A DNA stretch of 64,000 bases. Source: Pseudomonadota bacterium. GTDB taxonomy: Bacteria; Pseudomonadota; Gammaproteobacteria; DASZBR01. Every line of letters starts with the position of its first letter. Position 1 is the first letter of the stretch. Where the stretch lies: positions 1 to 64,000 of the forward strand of contig JAJYDF010000002.1 of NCBI GenBank assembly GCA_021777765.1, read 5' to 3'. Positions 9,226-18,625 of this stretch are shown in pieces. Position numbers and translations under genes: made by a program. The notes under the pieces are model-generated. The model did no database searches. It saw only the letters and a list, made by a program, of their open reading frames with translations, and had not been told where the DNA came from.

Positions 9226-10785
9226 ATGGTAAATGACCAGATAAATTTAGAGAAAATTGTACAACTATTACCCGGGAGTATTTACTGGAAAAATCGTGCC
9301 GGTATCTATCTGGGTTGTAATGAAGCTTGTGCAAAATTGCTTCAATTAAAATCACCAAACGATATCATCGGTAAAACCTTATTTGAATTACTGCCAAATG
9401 AATTGAGTCAGTATGCTGAAATCATAGCGAATACCGATGAAGAGGTCATGAGTAAAAATTGTGAAAAAATCCTCGAAGAACGTGGCCCAAATAATGATGG
9501 AAAAATTATCACCTATCTTACTAAAAAAACACCACTTCATGATGAACAAGGTAATGTAACCGGTTTAATAGGAATATCAGTAGACCTTTCTTTATGGAAA
9601 AATACTGAAGTCGAACTCATTGAACGCATTAAACAAAGCGAACACGAACGCCAGCTATCAAATACCTATTTATCAAATATGCTTGCACACCTGCCTGAGA
9701 ATTTTTATTGGGTCGATAAAGATAGCAATGTATTAGGTTGCAATGAAAATCAAGCAAGAATTTTAGGATTTAAAAACTCAAAAGAACTCATCGGCAAAAA
9801 TATATGTGATGTTGGTAATATATTAGGATGGGATAAGGAAGTAGCTGATCGAATCCGTCAAAATGATCTTGAGGTCATGCGAACTCGCAAAATTATAAAA
9901 TCAGAAGAACAAAATATTTTAAATAATGAAATTGTCACTTTTATTACTGTTAAGTCTCCTCTTATTGGTTTAAACGATGAAGTAATTGGTGTATTTGGAA
10001 TTTCAGTAGACGTTACAGAAAAAATTAAAATACAAAACGCTTTAGAAGAAGCCCTTAAAAAAGCAGAAGCTGCTAATATTTCTAAATCAAATTTTATTAG
10101 AAATATGAGTCATGATTTACGCACACCTTTTGCGGGAATATTGGGATTTGCAACCTATTTGGAGGAAACTGAGCAAGATTTCGATAAAAAGGAAAAATTG
10201 GGATATATTAAACAATCTTGCGAAAAATTGTTAACACTTATAAATGATGTTCTACATTTGACAAGCGTTGAAACTGGTCAGCAACAAATGCAGTTAACTG
10301 AAACTAATATCAAAACAATTATCGAAGATGTTGAAATATTGATGCTTGCGCAAATTAAAAATAAAAGACTGAATTTCTTTATTAACTATCACGATAATTT
10401 ACCTGATACTTTAATATTAGATAAAACACGAGTCCATCGTATTTTATTAAATCTTCTCTCTAACGCAATTAAATTTACTGATAGCGGATCAATATCTATA
10501 GATGCATACATTTCTGATTCTGATGCTACAAATAATTCAGGTATTTTAAATTTAGAAATATCTGACACTGGTATTGGTATTCCATCAGATAAAATAGATA
10601 TTATATTCGAACGATTTACTCGTTTAACTAATTCATATGAAAGCAAATATGAAGGTTCCGGACTTGGACTCTACATCGTTAAGCAACTCATTAATGATTG
10701 TGGTGGTTCGATTGAAGTTGAAAGCAAAGTGAATGTGGGATCTAAATTTAAATGCAAATTACCTTATCTATTGCCCACTTCTTAA
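9226..10785 (+). CDS. PAS-PAS sensor histidine kinase (orphan)
   Basis: From ATG 9226 (GGGG 9 bases upstream) the protein has 519 residues and no membrane segment, so it is cytoplasmic. Two PAS domains of closely similar sequence occupy about residues 10-125 and 150-265; each has a YW-x(6)-GxN motif and ends in GISVD. A HisKA domain follows with the phospho-acceptor H296 in NMSHDLRTPF. A HATPase domain then shows the N box (NLLSNAIKF), G1 (DTGIGIP), F box and G2 (GSGLGLYIV). No response regulator or receiver domain is encoded nearby, so its partner must be elsewhere. The duplicated PAS pair suggests internal duplication. It starts 126 bases after bufB and may be transcribed with it, but that is not evident. 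Confidence 0.88.
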   Translation: MVNDQINLEKIVQLLPGSIYWKNRAGIYLGCNEACAKLLQLKSPNDIIGKTLFELLPNELSQYAEIIANTDEEVMSKNCEKILEERGPNNDGKIITYLTKKTPLHDEQGNVTGLIGISVDLSLWKNTEVELIERIKQSEHERQLSNTYLSNMLAHLPENFYWVDKDSNVLGCNENQARILGFKNSKELIGKNICDVGNILGWDKEVADRIRQNDLEVMRTRKIIKSEEQNILNNEIVTFITVKSPLIGLNDEVIGVFGISVDVTEKIKIQNALEEALKKAEAANISKSNFIRNMSHDLRTPFAGILGFATYLEETEQDFDKKEKLGYIKQSCEKLLTLINDVLHLTSVETGQQQMQLTETNIKTIIEDVEILMLAQIKNKRLNFFINYHDNLPDTLILDKTRVHRILLNLLSNAIKFTDSGSISIDAYISDSDATNNSGILNLEISDTGIGIPSDKIDIIFERFTRLTNSYESKYEGSGLGLYIVKQLINDCGGSIEVESKVNVGSKFKCKLPYLLPTS

Positions 10786-10868
10786 CAATTACAAAGTTAC
10801 TTTTTGTGCGAAATAGCATTAAATAAATTTCATTGAAGTATATTTATTATTAACTCAGTTAATTGGCC

Positions 10869-12593
10869 TTACATCATAGACCCTGCTCCAGTGGGACGCG
10901 TTTCATTCAATGTTGGCTTCTCCAAATCACTAACACATTTCCTTTCAACACCCCCCGTTTGTGCTGTTGCATTACTAGGTAGGGCAGCAGCAGGCACAGC
11001 AGCAGTAGTATTATTAATTGCTTGAGATTGTTTTTGCTGTTCGCGCAATAGTGCGTATTTAAGCGTTGTTGTTAATGAAATTACATCTAATGTAGCTTCA
11101 TCATAATGTGCAAATTGTTGTGAAACTGAAGTTAGAACAGCAAATGCTGTTGTGGCTAAGTTATCTGTGAATTTATTTAACTCTGCATCCATCATAACAG
11201 CGCTATTAGTAACAACAGGAGGAGTAGTAGCAGGCGGTTTTAATACAAAGTGTTTTAAAAGAGCACTTAAGTGGATTTGCGTGACAGGGGCACTCACTTC
11301 TCCTTGAATACTAGCTTGAGCCGCACCCTCCCCACTAACATCACTCCTATCTTTATCAGTAGCAAAGCCTGTGGTTCTTTTTGATGCTTTAAGTGCATGC
11401 TTTTTATGCTCAGAATTTTTTGTTACAGGAGGGTTCACCTCTTTTGGTGGGCTAGTAGATTCAGGACTATTACCTGCAGATGCAGTGCCTCTTGGAGACT
11501 CAGGTGAACGTTTTTGTTTTCGAACAACACTATTCTTGCCTTCTTTGTTCTTTTCTTCGTCAGATCCTTCCCTACTCTCAGAATTCAATTCTGGAGCATC
11601 AACGCCACCCTCCGCAGGTAATCTCGTAGTGATAGTATTTTGTTTATTTAGTGCGTTAACCGCTTGCTTTGAGGCAGCTGGATTTGCTGCCGGATGAGCA
11701 TGATGTATATGCACTTGTGGAAAATGAATCCTAGCAAATAATTCTAGCTCCATATAAATACTTATCACTTGTAAGGTTGCACTTTCTGTTGCATTACCAT
11801 GAGGAAAAGGATAAATAAAACATATATTTTTATTATCAAACTCTTTTAACAACTGACAAATTATTTTATTAAGATTAATAACATCTTCTTTAATATATTT
11901 TCTTGATTGATTTTTGATAGAGTCACGTAGATTTTGAGTGAGCGCAGTAAATTGATTAGCGAAAGTGTTTTTAGCATGAAATGAAGTATAAGCAGTGTAA
12001 TATGTATCTACTGCGTCTTCAAATTTCACCGCTAATGTTTGATTCTCCTTTAATTTTTCATTAAATTTTCCAACTTCCTCTTCATACGTTTTAGAATCTT
12101 TAATTTCATAAGCAGGTAATGTTAATGGACCTGCAGCGCCAGGCAGTGTGAATGTGAGGCTTGTACCCAACGAATTAATGATAAAATTCAAATTTTGTAG
12201 ATCATCTGAATTTGCAATTGGTTCAGTTCTAATGATCCTAAATGTTTTAAATTTCGTTCTTAATTTATTAAGCGCAAACCGACAATCGTTTTCCCACTTA
12301 TCGCCATTGTATATTGCTAAAGCAAGTGCTTGTGCTTCTGTTAGAAAAGGATGCCCTGCTTTAACATCAATGTCTCTATATTCTAAAGTATGTCTTTGCT
12401 GCACATCCGTACGCCATATCACGCATGGAGTATCTGCACTTAATTCACCCTTATCTACTTTTGCAGCTAGTGCACACGCGAGAGGTTCAAAACTTTCTTT
12501 TTCAAAATATTGAGTACCTACGCTGACAACGATCAGTATTACATGATTTTTGCCATCCGGCATATCGACAATTTTTACAGTAGTGTTACCCAT
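10869..12593 (-). CDS. Cyclodipeptide-synthase-like N-terminal domain with long disordered tail
   Basis: The 574-aa product has two parts. Residues 1-300 fit the pattern of tRNA-dependent cyclodipeptide synthases (CDPS): a hydrophobic strand leading to VVSVGTQYFE with S24 where the catalytic Ser is expected, then CVIWRTDVQQRHTLEYRD (57-74), an NGDKWE motif at 96-101, and Y280-M-E-L-E284, which matches the conserved Tyr-x3-Glu. CDPSs use two aminoacyl-tRNAs to make a cyclic dipeptide. About 100 residues more than usual separate the two motif groups. Residues 300-574 are rich in Ala, Pro, Ser, Lys and Glu and look disordered. No tailoring oxidase or methyltransferase is next to it. It interrupts the buf locus on the opposite strand. 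The CDPS call is from motif recognition only; a host-directed effector is the main alternative. Confidence 0.5.
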   Translation of the reverse strand: MGNTTVKIVDMPDGKNHVILIVVSVGTQYFEKESFEPLACALAAKVDKGELSADTPCVIWRTDVQQRHTLEYRDIDVKAGHPFLTEAQALALAIYNGDKWENDCRFALNKLRTKFKTFRIIRTEPIANSDDLQNLNFIINSLGTSLTFTLPGAAGPLTLPAYEIKDSKTYEEEVGKFNEKLKENQTLAVKFEDAVDTYYTAYTSFHAKNTFANQFTALTQNLRDSIKNQSRKYIKEDVINLNKIICQLLKEFDNKNICFIYPFPHGNATESATLQVISIYMELELFARIHFPQVHIHHAHPAANPAASKQAVNALNKQNTITTRLPAEGGVDAPELNSESREGSDEEKNKEGKNSVVRKQKRSPESPRGTASAGNSPESTSPPKEVNPPVTKNSEHKKHALKASKRTTGFATDKDRSDVSGEGAAQASIQGEVSAPVTQIHLSALLKHFVLKPPATTPPVVTNSAVMMDAELNKFTDNLATTAFAVLTSVSQQFAHYDEATLDVISLTTTLKYALLREQQKQSQAINNTTAAVPAAALPSNATAQTGGVERKCVSDLEKPTLNETRPTGAGSMM

Positions 12594-13123
12594 GTCATTT
12601 ATCCTAAGAATATATAAGCAGACTAAAGCCTTGCAGAAAGAATTAATTATTTAGTAATATCTGAAATAATAAACTTTATATAATGTTTAATTATCCGAAG
12701 CACTAGTTCGTGAATTACTCGAATGAAGGCTGACTCGAAAATCTCTAGGTATTGTTACATAGACTACTTTAATCCTTATGCATTTGTCAATTGCTGTCAC
12801 TATTGTAAGATTTTAACCATACCCGCCTCGATTAATCATAACTAATTGATATTTATAATTATTTATTTCATCTGTCGCAGATAAAATATTTACATCTTTT
12901 AATTCCTCCTTTATCTTTCTACAAATTGCCAGCTAGGTTATTTTAAAACGACACTGCAATATATTTTTGGTGAGATCCGTTACATTTAGTTGTGTATAAT
13001 AAAGATGGCTTTAATAAATATATTTTATAGTTTTATTTTAGCCTTGATTTTTATCAAAGTAATAATTCAGATAACTAACTTTTCAGGTTAATTTATACAA
13101 CTTAATGGAAGGAAACAAATTAA
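12594..13123. other. Intergenic region upstream of bufC
   Basis: About 530 AT-rich bases separate the divergent CDPS-like gene and bufC. No frame of gene-like composition was found. The region should hold both promoters, but I cannot single out a convincing pair. A GGAAGGAAAC ribosome site lies just before bufC. Confidence 0.4.
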
Positions 13124-13891
13124 ATGTTATCATTAGATAATTTGCAAAAATTATTTGCAAATACATTTTACGATCAAGAAAAAGGTCAATTATATAACCA
13201 TATCTATCATGATCATCTAGACCCAAAAGAACGATTACAAATTTATCACAATAATTACTATCACAATCTCACTGAGTGTCTACAAAAAATTTTTACTGCA
13301 GTAGAAAAATTAATTGGTGAAGAATGTTTTATCGGATTAGCAAAACAATATATTCAACATTCCCCTCCTAGCAGCGGAAATGTACATGATTTTGGCAAAC
13401 AACTAGCTCATTTTTTAGCTAATAATACCGCTCTCCAATTATTTCCTTATTTATCAGAAGTTGCTCAACTAGACTGGGCTTATCATGAAATTTTTCATGA
13501 TGAAGATTATGGTTTATTTCATCCATCTCAATTAAATATAATAGCTACTGAAAAATATAATGAAGTTAAATTCAAGATTAATCCCACTGCAATGATCTTT
13601 TCATTTAATTTTCCTATTTACCATATCTGGCAAGTTTGTCATCACGATGATAAACAAAATGAAATTGTCAACCTTGATGAAGGTGGTGAAAAGATTTTAA
13701 TCTTTAAATCTCAATATGAAATTTATATCGACAAATTAACTAAAGGAGAATACACCTTTTTAAACGCATTAAATCATCAATACGATTTTGCAAGATGTTG
13801 TACACTCGCGCTCGATGCTGACACCTCCATAAACATCGAAAATTTCTTACAAAAATGCGTCGCTTGTGGCACTATAGTTGGATTGCTTTAG
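13124..13891 (+). CDS. bufC: BufC, DUF2063 partner protein of bufferin maturation
   Basis: This 255-aa protein has the DUF2063 N-terminal domain: LQ-x(3)-F, then ERLQIYHNNYYHNLTECL and the FIGLAKQYIQHSPPSSGNVHDFG segment, which is the recognition-domain signature, followed by PYLSEVAQLDWAYHEIFHDED. The C-terminal half is a less conserved beta-rich region. In known systems it binds the precursor and presents it to the MNIO enzyme. Here bufA and bufB lie 4-5 kb upstream, with a kinase gene and an inverted gene between. It is followed after 16 bases by the YceI gene, so it heads an operon of its own. Confidence 0.82.
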   Translation: MLSLDNLQKLFANTFYDQEKGQLYNHIYHDHLDPKERLQIYHNNYYHNLTECLQKIFTAVEKLIGEECFIGLAKQYIQHSPPSSGNVHDFGKQLAHFLANNTALQLFPYLSEVAQLDWAYHEIFHDEDYGLFHPSQLNIIATEKYNEVKFKINPTAMIFSFNFPIYHIWQVCHHDDKQNEIVNLDEGGEKILIFKSQYEIYIDKLTKGEYTFLNALNHQYDFARCCTLALDADTSINIENFLQKCVACGTIVGLL

Positions 13892-13907
13892 GATAAGGAG
13901 ATTAGCG

Positions 13908-14486
13908 ATGAAACGGATTTTCACACAATTACTTTTAATTTTTACATTTTTTTTCTATTATTCTATTCCAACACTAGCAGCTGATACTTATACCTTAGAT
14001 CCCAATCACACTTATGTGCTATGGCATATCAGCCATTTTGGATATTCATACCCTTCAGGCAAATGGATGGCGCAAGGCACGCTGATCCTAGATGAAGCCA
14101 ATCCCCAAAATAGTAAAGTTAATGTCACTATTGATATAAATAATCTAACTACGGGCATAAAAGATTTAGATGAGCATCTAAAAAGCCCCTTATTCTTTGA
14201 TGTTAAACAATATCCCACTGCAACATTTGTTAGCGATAAAGTTGTAGTCACGGGTAAAAACACTGCGCAAGTTCATGGCACATTAACACTACATGGTGTT
14301 ACAAAACCAATTACATTAAATGTCACTTTTAATAAAGCAGGCATTAGTCCAATCACCAATAAAAAAACAGTGGGATTTTCTGCAACAACCGATCTAATGC
14401 GATCTGATTATGGTATCACCACATTATTACCAGGCATCAGTGATGATGTAAAAATTGATATCGAAGCAGAAGCTTATTTAACATAA
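13908..14486 (+). CDS. YceI-family periplasmic lipocalin-like protein
   Basis: The chosen start, ATG 13908, sits 7 bases after AAGGAG and gives 192 aa with a clean signal peptide cleaved after TLAA (about residue 25). The mature protein matches the YceI fold: YTLDPNHTYVLWHISHFG at the N-terminus, HLKSPLFFDVKQYPTATF in the middle and GTLTLHGVTKPITL. YceI proteins are periplasmic beta-barrels that bind polyisoprenoid lipids. The gene lies directly after bufC and before a cytochrome b561 gene; a YceI/b561 pairing is common in proteobacteria and suggests a shared quinone or isoprenoid-related role. Confidence 0.9.
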   Translation: MKRIFTQLLLIFTFFFYYSIPTLAADTYTLDPNHTYVLWHISHFGYSYPSGKWMAQGTLILDEANPQNSKVNVTIDINNLTTGIKDLDEHLKSPLFFDVKQYPTATFVSDKVVVTGKNTAQVHGTLTLHGVTKPITLNVTFNKAGISPITNKKTVGFSATTDLMRSDYGITTLLPGISDDVKIDIEAEAYLT

Positions 14487-14631
14487 TCTTTCCTTCTCAC
14501 TCTCACAGAAGAAGGTGTCACGCAGTAACGGATGAAAATGATTTAAAATGTTTTTCGTCATTATTTTAGATTATTCTCATCCACCTTCGGCACCTTTCCA
14601 ACAAGTGGGAGAAGGAAAAAAGGAAATTTCA

Positions 14632-15171
14632 ATGATTATCAAAAACACCGCAAATCGTTTTGGACTTGTTACGATTTTTATACACTGGTTAATGGCATTA
14701 ATTATGATTGGTCTTGTCATATTAGGGTTATATATGACTGGACTTCCAGTGAGTTTGCAAAAACTGAGGTACTACGGTTGGCATAAAGAATTTGGTTTAT
14801 TAATTCTCTTTTTAGTGATGTTTCGTATCGTATGGCGCATTGGAAATATCACACCATTATTTCCAGACACAATGCCACAATGGGAAAAATTGGCCGCACG
14901 CGCTGTACATTGGGCATTTTATTTCTTTATGTTTGCACTACCAATAACAGGTTGGTTAGTCACATCTGCAGCAGGCTTGCCACCATCATTTTTTGGATTA
15001 TTTACTTTACCTACCCTTATTGCACCCAATCATGATCTACAACTTTTATTTGCTGAGATTCATGAATGGCTAGCTTATGCATTAATTGCAACATTTTGCG
15101 GTCATGTAGGTGCCGCATTAAAACATCATTTTATTGATAAAGATGAAATCCTAAAAAGAATGTTGTGGTAA
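14632..15171 (+). CDS. Cytochrome b561 (CybB-type)
   Basis: The product is 179 aa from ATG 14632, preceded by AAAAGGAAATTTC; an upstream in-frame start at 14548 lacks support and would add a non-family extension. Four membrane helices are visible, with candidate heme-ligating histidines in TIFIHWLMA (helix 1), YGWHKEFG, RAVHWAFYF, EIHEWLAY and CGHVGAALKHH. The family is an inner-membrane di-heme protein that moves electrons between quinol and a periplasmic acceptor. Its place after YceI matches the common YceI-b561 arrangement. Confidence 0.9.
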   Translation: MIIKNTANRFGLVTIFIHWLMALIMIGLVILGLYMTGLPVSLQKLRYYGWHKEFGLLILFLVMFRIVWRIGNITPLFPDTMPQWEKLAARAVHWAFYFFMFALPITGWLVTSAAGLPPSFFGLFTLPTLIAPNHDLQLLFAEIHEWLAYALIATFCGHVGAALKHHFIDKDEILKRMLW

Positions 15172-15202
15172 TTATGCAAAAATTGAGGAAAATGTAATTA
15201 GT

Positions 15203-16009
15203 ATGAAAAAACAATTTAATAAATATTTTAGAATACTAATAATACTGACCGTATTTTCAACTGGATGTTCCAAATCAAATAATTATTTACCAGGGTATAT
15301 TGAAGGCGAATACACTTATATATCAAGCGGTGTAGATGGCACACTTTTTAATTTAGCTGTGCAAAGAGGTCAAACAGTTAATAAAGGCGACTTATTATAT
15401 CAACTTGATCCTCAACCTGAAAAAGCAAACGTCAATGTAATAATATCAAATATTGGCAATCAACAAGCACAAGTTAATTTTGCTAGAGTCCATTTAGCGA
15501 GAATACAAGAATTATTCAATAAAAATGCCACATTCAAAGAAGATTTAGATGCTGCACAAACAGACTATGATAGTAAATTACATCAATTAGCAGCATATCA
15601 ATCACAATTGATACAAACCCAATGGGCCCTCAATCAAAAAACAATGTCTGCGCCGGTGAATGGTTACGTGTTCGATACTTTTTATCGCCTAGGAGAAAAA
15701 GTAGCGGCTAATCATCCTGTATTAGCTATTCTCGCACCTGAAAATATAAAAGTTTTATTTTATATACCAGAAACACAACTAAGCCAAATTAAACTCGGCG
15801 AACAAATTACTTTTTCTTGTGATAGTTGCACAAATAAAACGGCTGCGACAATTAGTTATATCTCACCGCAAGCTGAATACACACCACCAATTATTTATAG
15901 TAAAGATACGCGATATAAATTAGTTTATTTAATTCGCGCATCGATGCCAGTTAATATTGCGCAAAATTTTCATCCTGGCCAACCAATTGATGTTTATTTA
16001 AATCCATGA
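15203..16009 (+). CDS. HlyD-family membrane fusion protein of an ABC exporter
   Basis: This 268-aa periplasmic adaptor starts with a short hydrophobic segment ending STGC (C22), a possible though imperfect lipobox. A biotinyl-lipoyl-like half (GVDGTLFNLAVQRGQTVNKGDLLYQLD, split over about residues 47-72) is followed by a coiled coil (about 75-145), the second lipoyl half (MSAPVNGYVFDTFYRLGEKV) and a beta-barrel domain. This is the architecture of YbhG/YhiI-type adaptors that link an inner-membrane ABC pump to TolC. The stop overlaps the ATPase start (ATGA), so the genes are translationally coupled. The substrate is unknown. Confidence 0.85.
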   Translation: MKKQFNKYFRILIILTVFSTGCSKSNNYLPGYIEGEYTYISSGVDGTLFNLAVQRGQTVNKGDLLYQLDPQPEKANVNVIISNIGNQQAQVNFARVHLARIQELFNKNATFKEDLDAAQTDYDSKLHQLAAYQSQLIQTQWALNQKTMSAPVNGYVFDTFYRLGEKVAANHPVLAILAPENIKVLFYIPETQLSQIKLGEQITFSCDSCTNKTAATISYISPQAEYTPPIIYSKDTRYKLVYLIRASMPVNIAQNFHPGQPIDVYLNP

Positions 16010-16923
16010 ACAATAAACCCCTCATTATAGATGTAAATAATCTTAATAAAATTTTTAATGGCAAAGCTGCAGTAATCGATTTCAGCTTAAAAGTGAAAGA
16101 AGGTGAAATTTGCGGCTTTTTAGGCCCTAATGGCAGTGGTAAAACAACGACATTACGTATGTTGTGCGGTTTATTAACACCCGATGGCGGAACAGGAACA
16201 TGCTTAGGTTTAGATATTTTAAGCAATCCGTATGAAATAAAAAAACAAGTCGGATATATGACACAAAGCTTTAGTCTATATGGTGATCTTACTGCTTATG
16301 AAAATTTGGATTTAATCGCAAGAGTTTATGGCATAAAAAACAGAAAAGAAAAAATAGATGAAAATATTCAAGCTTTTAATTTAACAGAACGCAGAAATCA
16401 ATTAACACAAACATTGTCCGGCGGTTGGAAACAACGTCTTGCTCTCGCTGGCTGTATGTTACATGAACCTAAATTATTATTACTTGATGAACCCACTGCC
16501 GGCGTTGATCCCAAAGCACGACGCGATTTTTGGGACAATTTATTAATATTATCATCACGCGGCATAACTACATTAGTCAGCACCCATTATATGGACGAAG
16601 CAGAGCGTTGTACTAAATTAGTTTACATCGCTTATGGTCATTTATTAATTGAAGGAACAATTAACGAAATTATAGAAAAATCGCAATTAACTACCTGGTT
16701 AATTTCAGGGGAAAATTTAATTTCATTGGCGGCACAATTAAAACAATTACCAGGTGTAGATCAAGTCGCATTTTTTGGCAATAAATTACATGTATGCGGC
16801 AGAAATGACAGTTTATTAAATCAAAGTATTGCGCCTTTTAAAGATGCACATTGGCAAAAAATAAATGCCAGCATAGAAGATACTTTTATCAGCTTAGTCG
16901 AAAATGCTAAGGACGAGACATGA
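16006..16923 (+). CDS. ABC transporter ATP-binding protein (YbhF/CcmA-like)
   Basis: This 305-aa single nucleotide-binding domain carries Walker A GPNGSGKT (40-47), the signature LSGG (137-140), Walker B LLLLDE (157-162) and the switch His in STHYMDEAERC. The C-terminal 90 residues form the extension typical of DrrA/YbhF-type exporters. It overlaps the adaptor gene upstream and the permease gene downstream by 4 bases each. The three together form an efflux or export system that would need TolC. Only one ATPase domain and one permease are encoded, unlike ybhFSR, so the permease probably acts as a homodimer. Confidence 0.92.
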   Translation: MNNKPLIIDVNNLNKIFNGKAAVIDFSLKVKEGEICGFLGPNGSGKTTTLRMLCGLLTPDGGTGTCLGLDILSNPYEIKKQVGYMTQSFSLYGDLTAYENLDLIARVYGIKNRKEKIDENIQAFNLTERRNQLTQTLSGGWKQRLALAGCMLHEPKLLLLDEPTAGVDPKARRDFWDNLLILSSRGITTLVSTHYMDEAERCTKLVYIAYGHLLIEGTINEIIEKSQLTTWLISGENLISLAAQLKQLPGVDQVAFFGNKLHVCGRNDSLLNQSIAPFKDAHWQKINASIEDTFISLVENAKDET

Positions 16924-18053
16924 CTTTTTATTTTTCTTGGCAACGTTTTATTGCAATATTTTTAAAAGAATTAACGCAGATGAGGCGAGATAGGTTTACT
17001 TTTCTAATTATGATCGGTATCCCATTAATACAATTGACTTTGTTTGGTTATGCCATCAATAGCGATCCTAAGAATTTACCTACAGCAATAGTAGCAGCCG
17101 ATCAAAGTATTTTTACACGAACTATTATTAATGATTTACAAAATACGGGGTATTTTAAAATTATACCGGGCAATAAAAGCCAGGCCGAAGCGGATGATTT
17201 ATTAAAAACAGGTAATGCATTATTTTCAATTTATTTTCCACCCAATTTTTCAAGAGATATCGTGCGTGGTGAAAGTCCTGAATTATTAATTGAAGCAGAT
17301 GCTACTGACCCAGCTGCGAGTAGTTTTGCTTTAGCTGCATCTCAAAATCTTAATCAAATCATATCTCAATTATTTAATGGCAGTTTAAATTATTTAATTC
17401 CTCCTGCATTACCTATCAATTTAATTGTGCAAGCAAAATACAATCCCGATCGGATAACACAATTTAATATTGTGCCTGGTTTGCTTGGTGTTGTTTTAAC
17501 AATGACTATGGTAATGATTACTTCACTTGCCATTACTCGTGAACGAGAACGCGGCACCATGGAAGGATTATTAGCAATGCCAGTGCGACCATTAGAAGTG
17601 CTATTAGGAAAATTAACGCCTTATATTTTCGTGGGATATATTCAAGTCAGCGTTATTTTAATCGTTGCACATTTTTTATTTGGTGTACCTATCAATGGCA
17701 GTATCTTTTTATTATTTTTAGCTTGCTTACCATTTATTGCTGCTAATTTATCAGTAGGTTTAACATTTTCTACTTTAGCAACTAATCAATTACAAGCCAT
17801 GCAAAGTGCATTTTTCTTTTTCTTACCATCGATTTTATTATCAGGATTTATGTTTCCTTTTTATGGCATGCCTAATTGGGCACAATTTATTGGAAATATA
17901 TTGCCTTTATCACATTTTTTAGTGATCGTGCGCGGTATTATGTTAAAAGGAAATGGTTTAAGTGACATCATGCCAAGTATTGAAGCAATCATGGCATTCT
18001 TTATTGTTGCATTAATTATTGCCATGATGCGATATAGACAAACTCTCGATTAA
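16920..18053 (+). CDS. ABC-2 type permease (YbhS/YhhJ-like)
   Basis: The 377-aa permease has one N-terminal membrane helix (about 24-44, after the FLKELTQMRRDR motif), a large periplasmic domain and five C-terminal helices. It contains the ABC-2 motif ERERGTMEGLLAMPVRPLEV at the cytoplasmic coupling position, and ends with the LPLSHFLVIVRGIMLKG segment typical of ABC2_membrane_3. The start overlaps the ATPase stop (ATGA). Its stop region overlaps the convergent Rieske gene by four bases. It is the membrane channel of the exporter encoded by the two genes before it. Confidence 0.92.
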   Translation: MTFYFSWQRFIAIFLKELTQMRRDRFTFLIMIGIPLIQLTLFGYAINSDPKNLPTAIVAADQSIFTRTIINDLQNTGYFKIIPGNKSQAEADDLLKTGNALFSIYFPPNFSRDIVRGESPELLIEADATDPAASSFALAASQNLNQIISQLFNGSLNYLIPPALPINLIVQAKYNPDRITQFNIVPGLLGVVLTMTMVMITSLAITRERERGTMEGLLAMPVRPLEVLLGKLTPYIFVGYIQVSVILIVAHFLFGVPINGSIFLLFLACLPFIAANLSVGLTFSTLATNQLQAMQSAFFFFLPSILLSGFMFPFYGMPNWAQFIGNILPLSHFLVIVRGIMLKGNGLSDIMPSIEAIMAFFIVALIIAMMRYRQTLD

Positions 18054-18370
18054 TTTCGCTCATCGCTAACTTGCACCATATCATCCACAATTCTGGTTAA
18101 ATAGGTTGCTACATCTTCATAAGCTGGAGGAGCCATTACTGCACCATCACGCACACAAAAATGTGCACCATGACGCGGACAAACTATTTCATCGTTTTCA
18201 AGATGACCATCAGACAGTGTGCCCCCATCATGGGTACAAATATTTTCAATTGCATAATATTTACCATCAATGTTGGTAATTAAAAGTGAAACATTATCTG
18301 TTGTAGTCACAAAGCGAATAGTATTCGGTGGGAAATCAGTAACTTTTGCAACATCTATCCAGTTTGGCAT
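18050..18370 (-). CDS. Rieske [2Fe-2S] ferredoxin
   Basis: This 106-aa soluble Rieske protein has both cluster motifs intact: C45-T-H47 and C64-P-R-H67. The size and sequence (IENICTHDGGTLSDG, CPRHGAHFCVRDG) match small ferredoxins of the NirD/dioxygenase-ferredoxin type. Such proteins pass electrons to an oxygenase or act with Fe-S assembly genes, but neither is adjacent, so its partner is unknown. It is a single gene, convergent with the ABC permease, with an AGGA-type ribosome site before the ATG. Confidence 0.9.
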   Translation of the reverse strand: MPNWIDVAKVTDFPPNTIRFVTTTDNVSLLITNIDGKYYAIENICTHDGGTLSDGHLENDEIVCPRHGAHFCVRDGAVMAPPAYEDVATYLTRIVDDMVQVSDERN

Positions 18371-18625
18371 TACAATCCTCTCTTATTAATCAAGTATTTT
18401 ACAAAATAAAATAATATTTTACTCTACCTTCAAATATTCTCAATAACTGACGTCTGCTCTATTAACAAATCTTGTGAAAGAAAATTTGCATCCTTTATAC
18501 GAAAATGGATAAAACCTTCATAATAACCCTGAATTAAAAGCGGCATATAATGAATCTACAGATTTCTCAATGTTTATATCTAAAAATAAAATGGAATAAT
18601 AGATTCTGGCGCTTATTTACATTCT

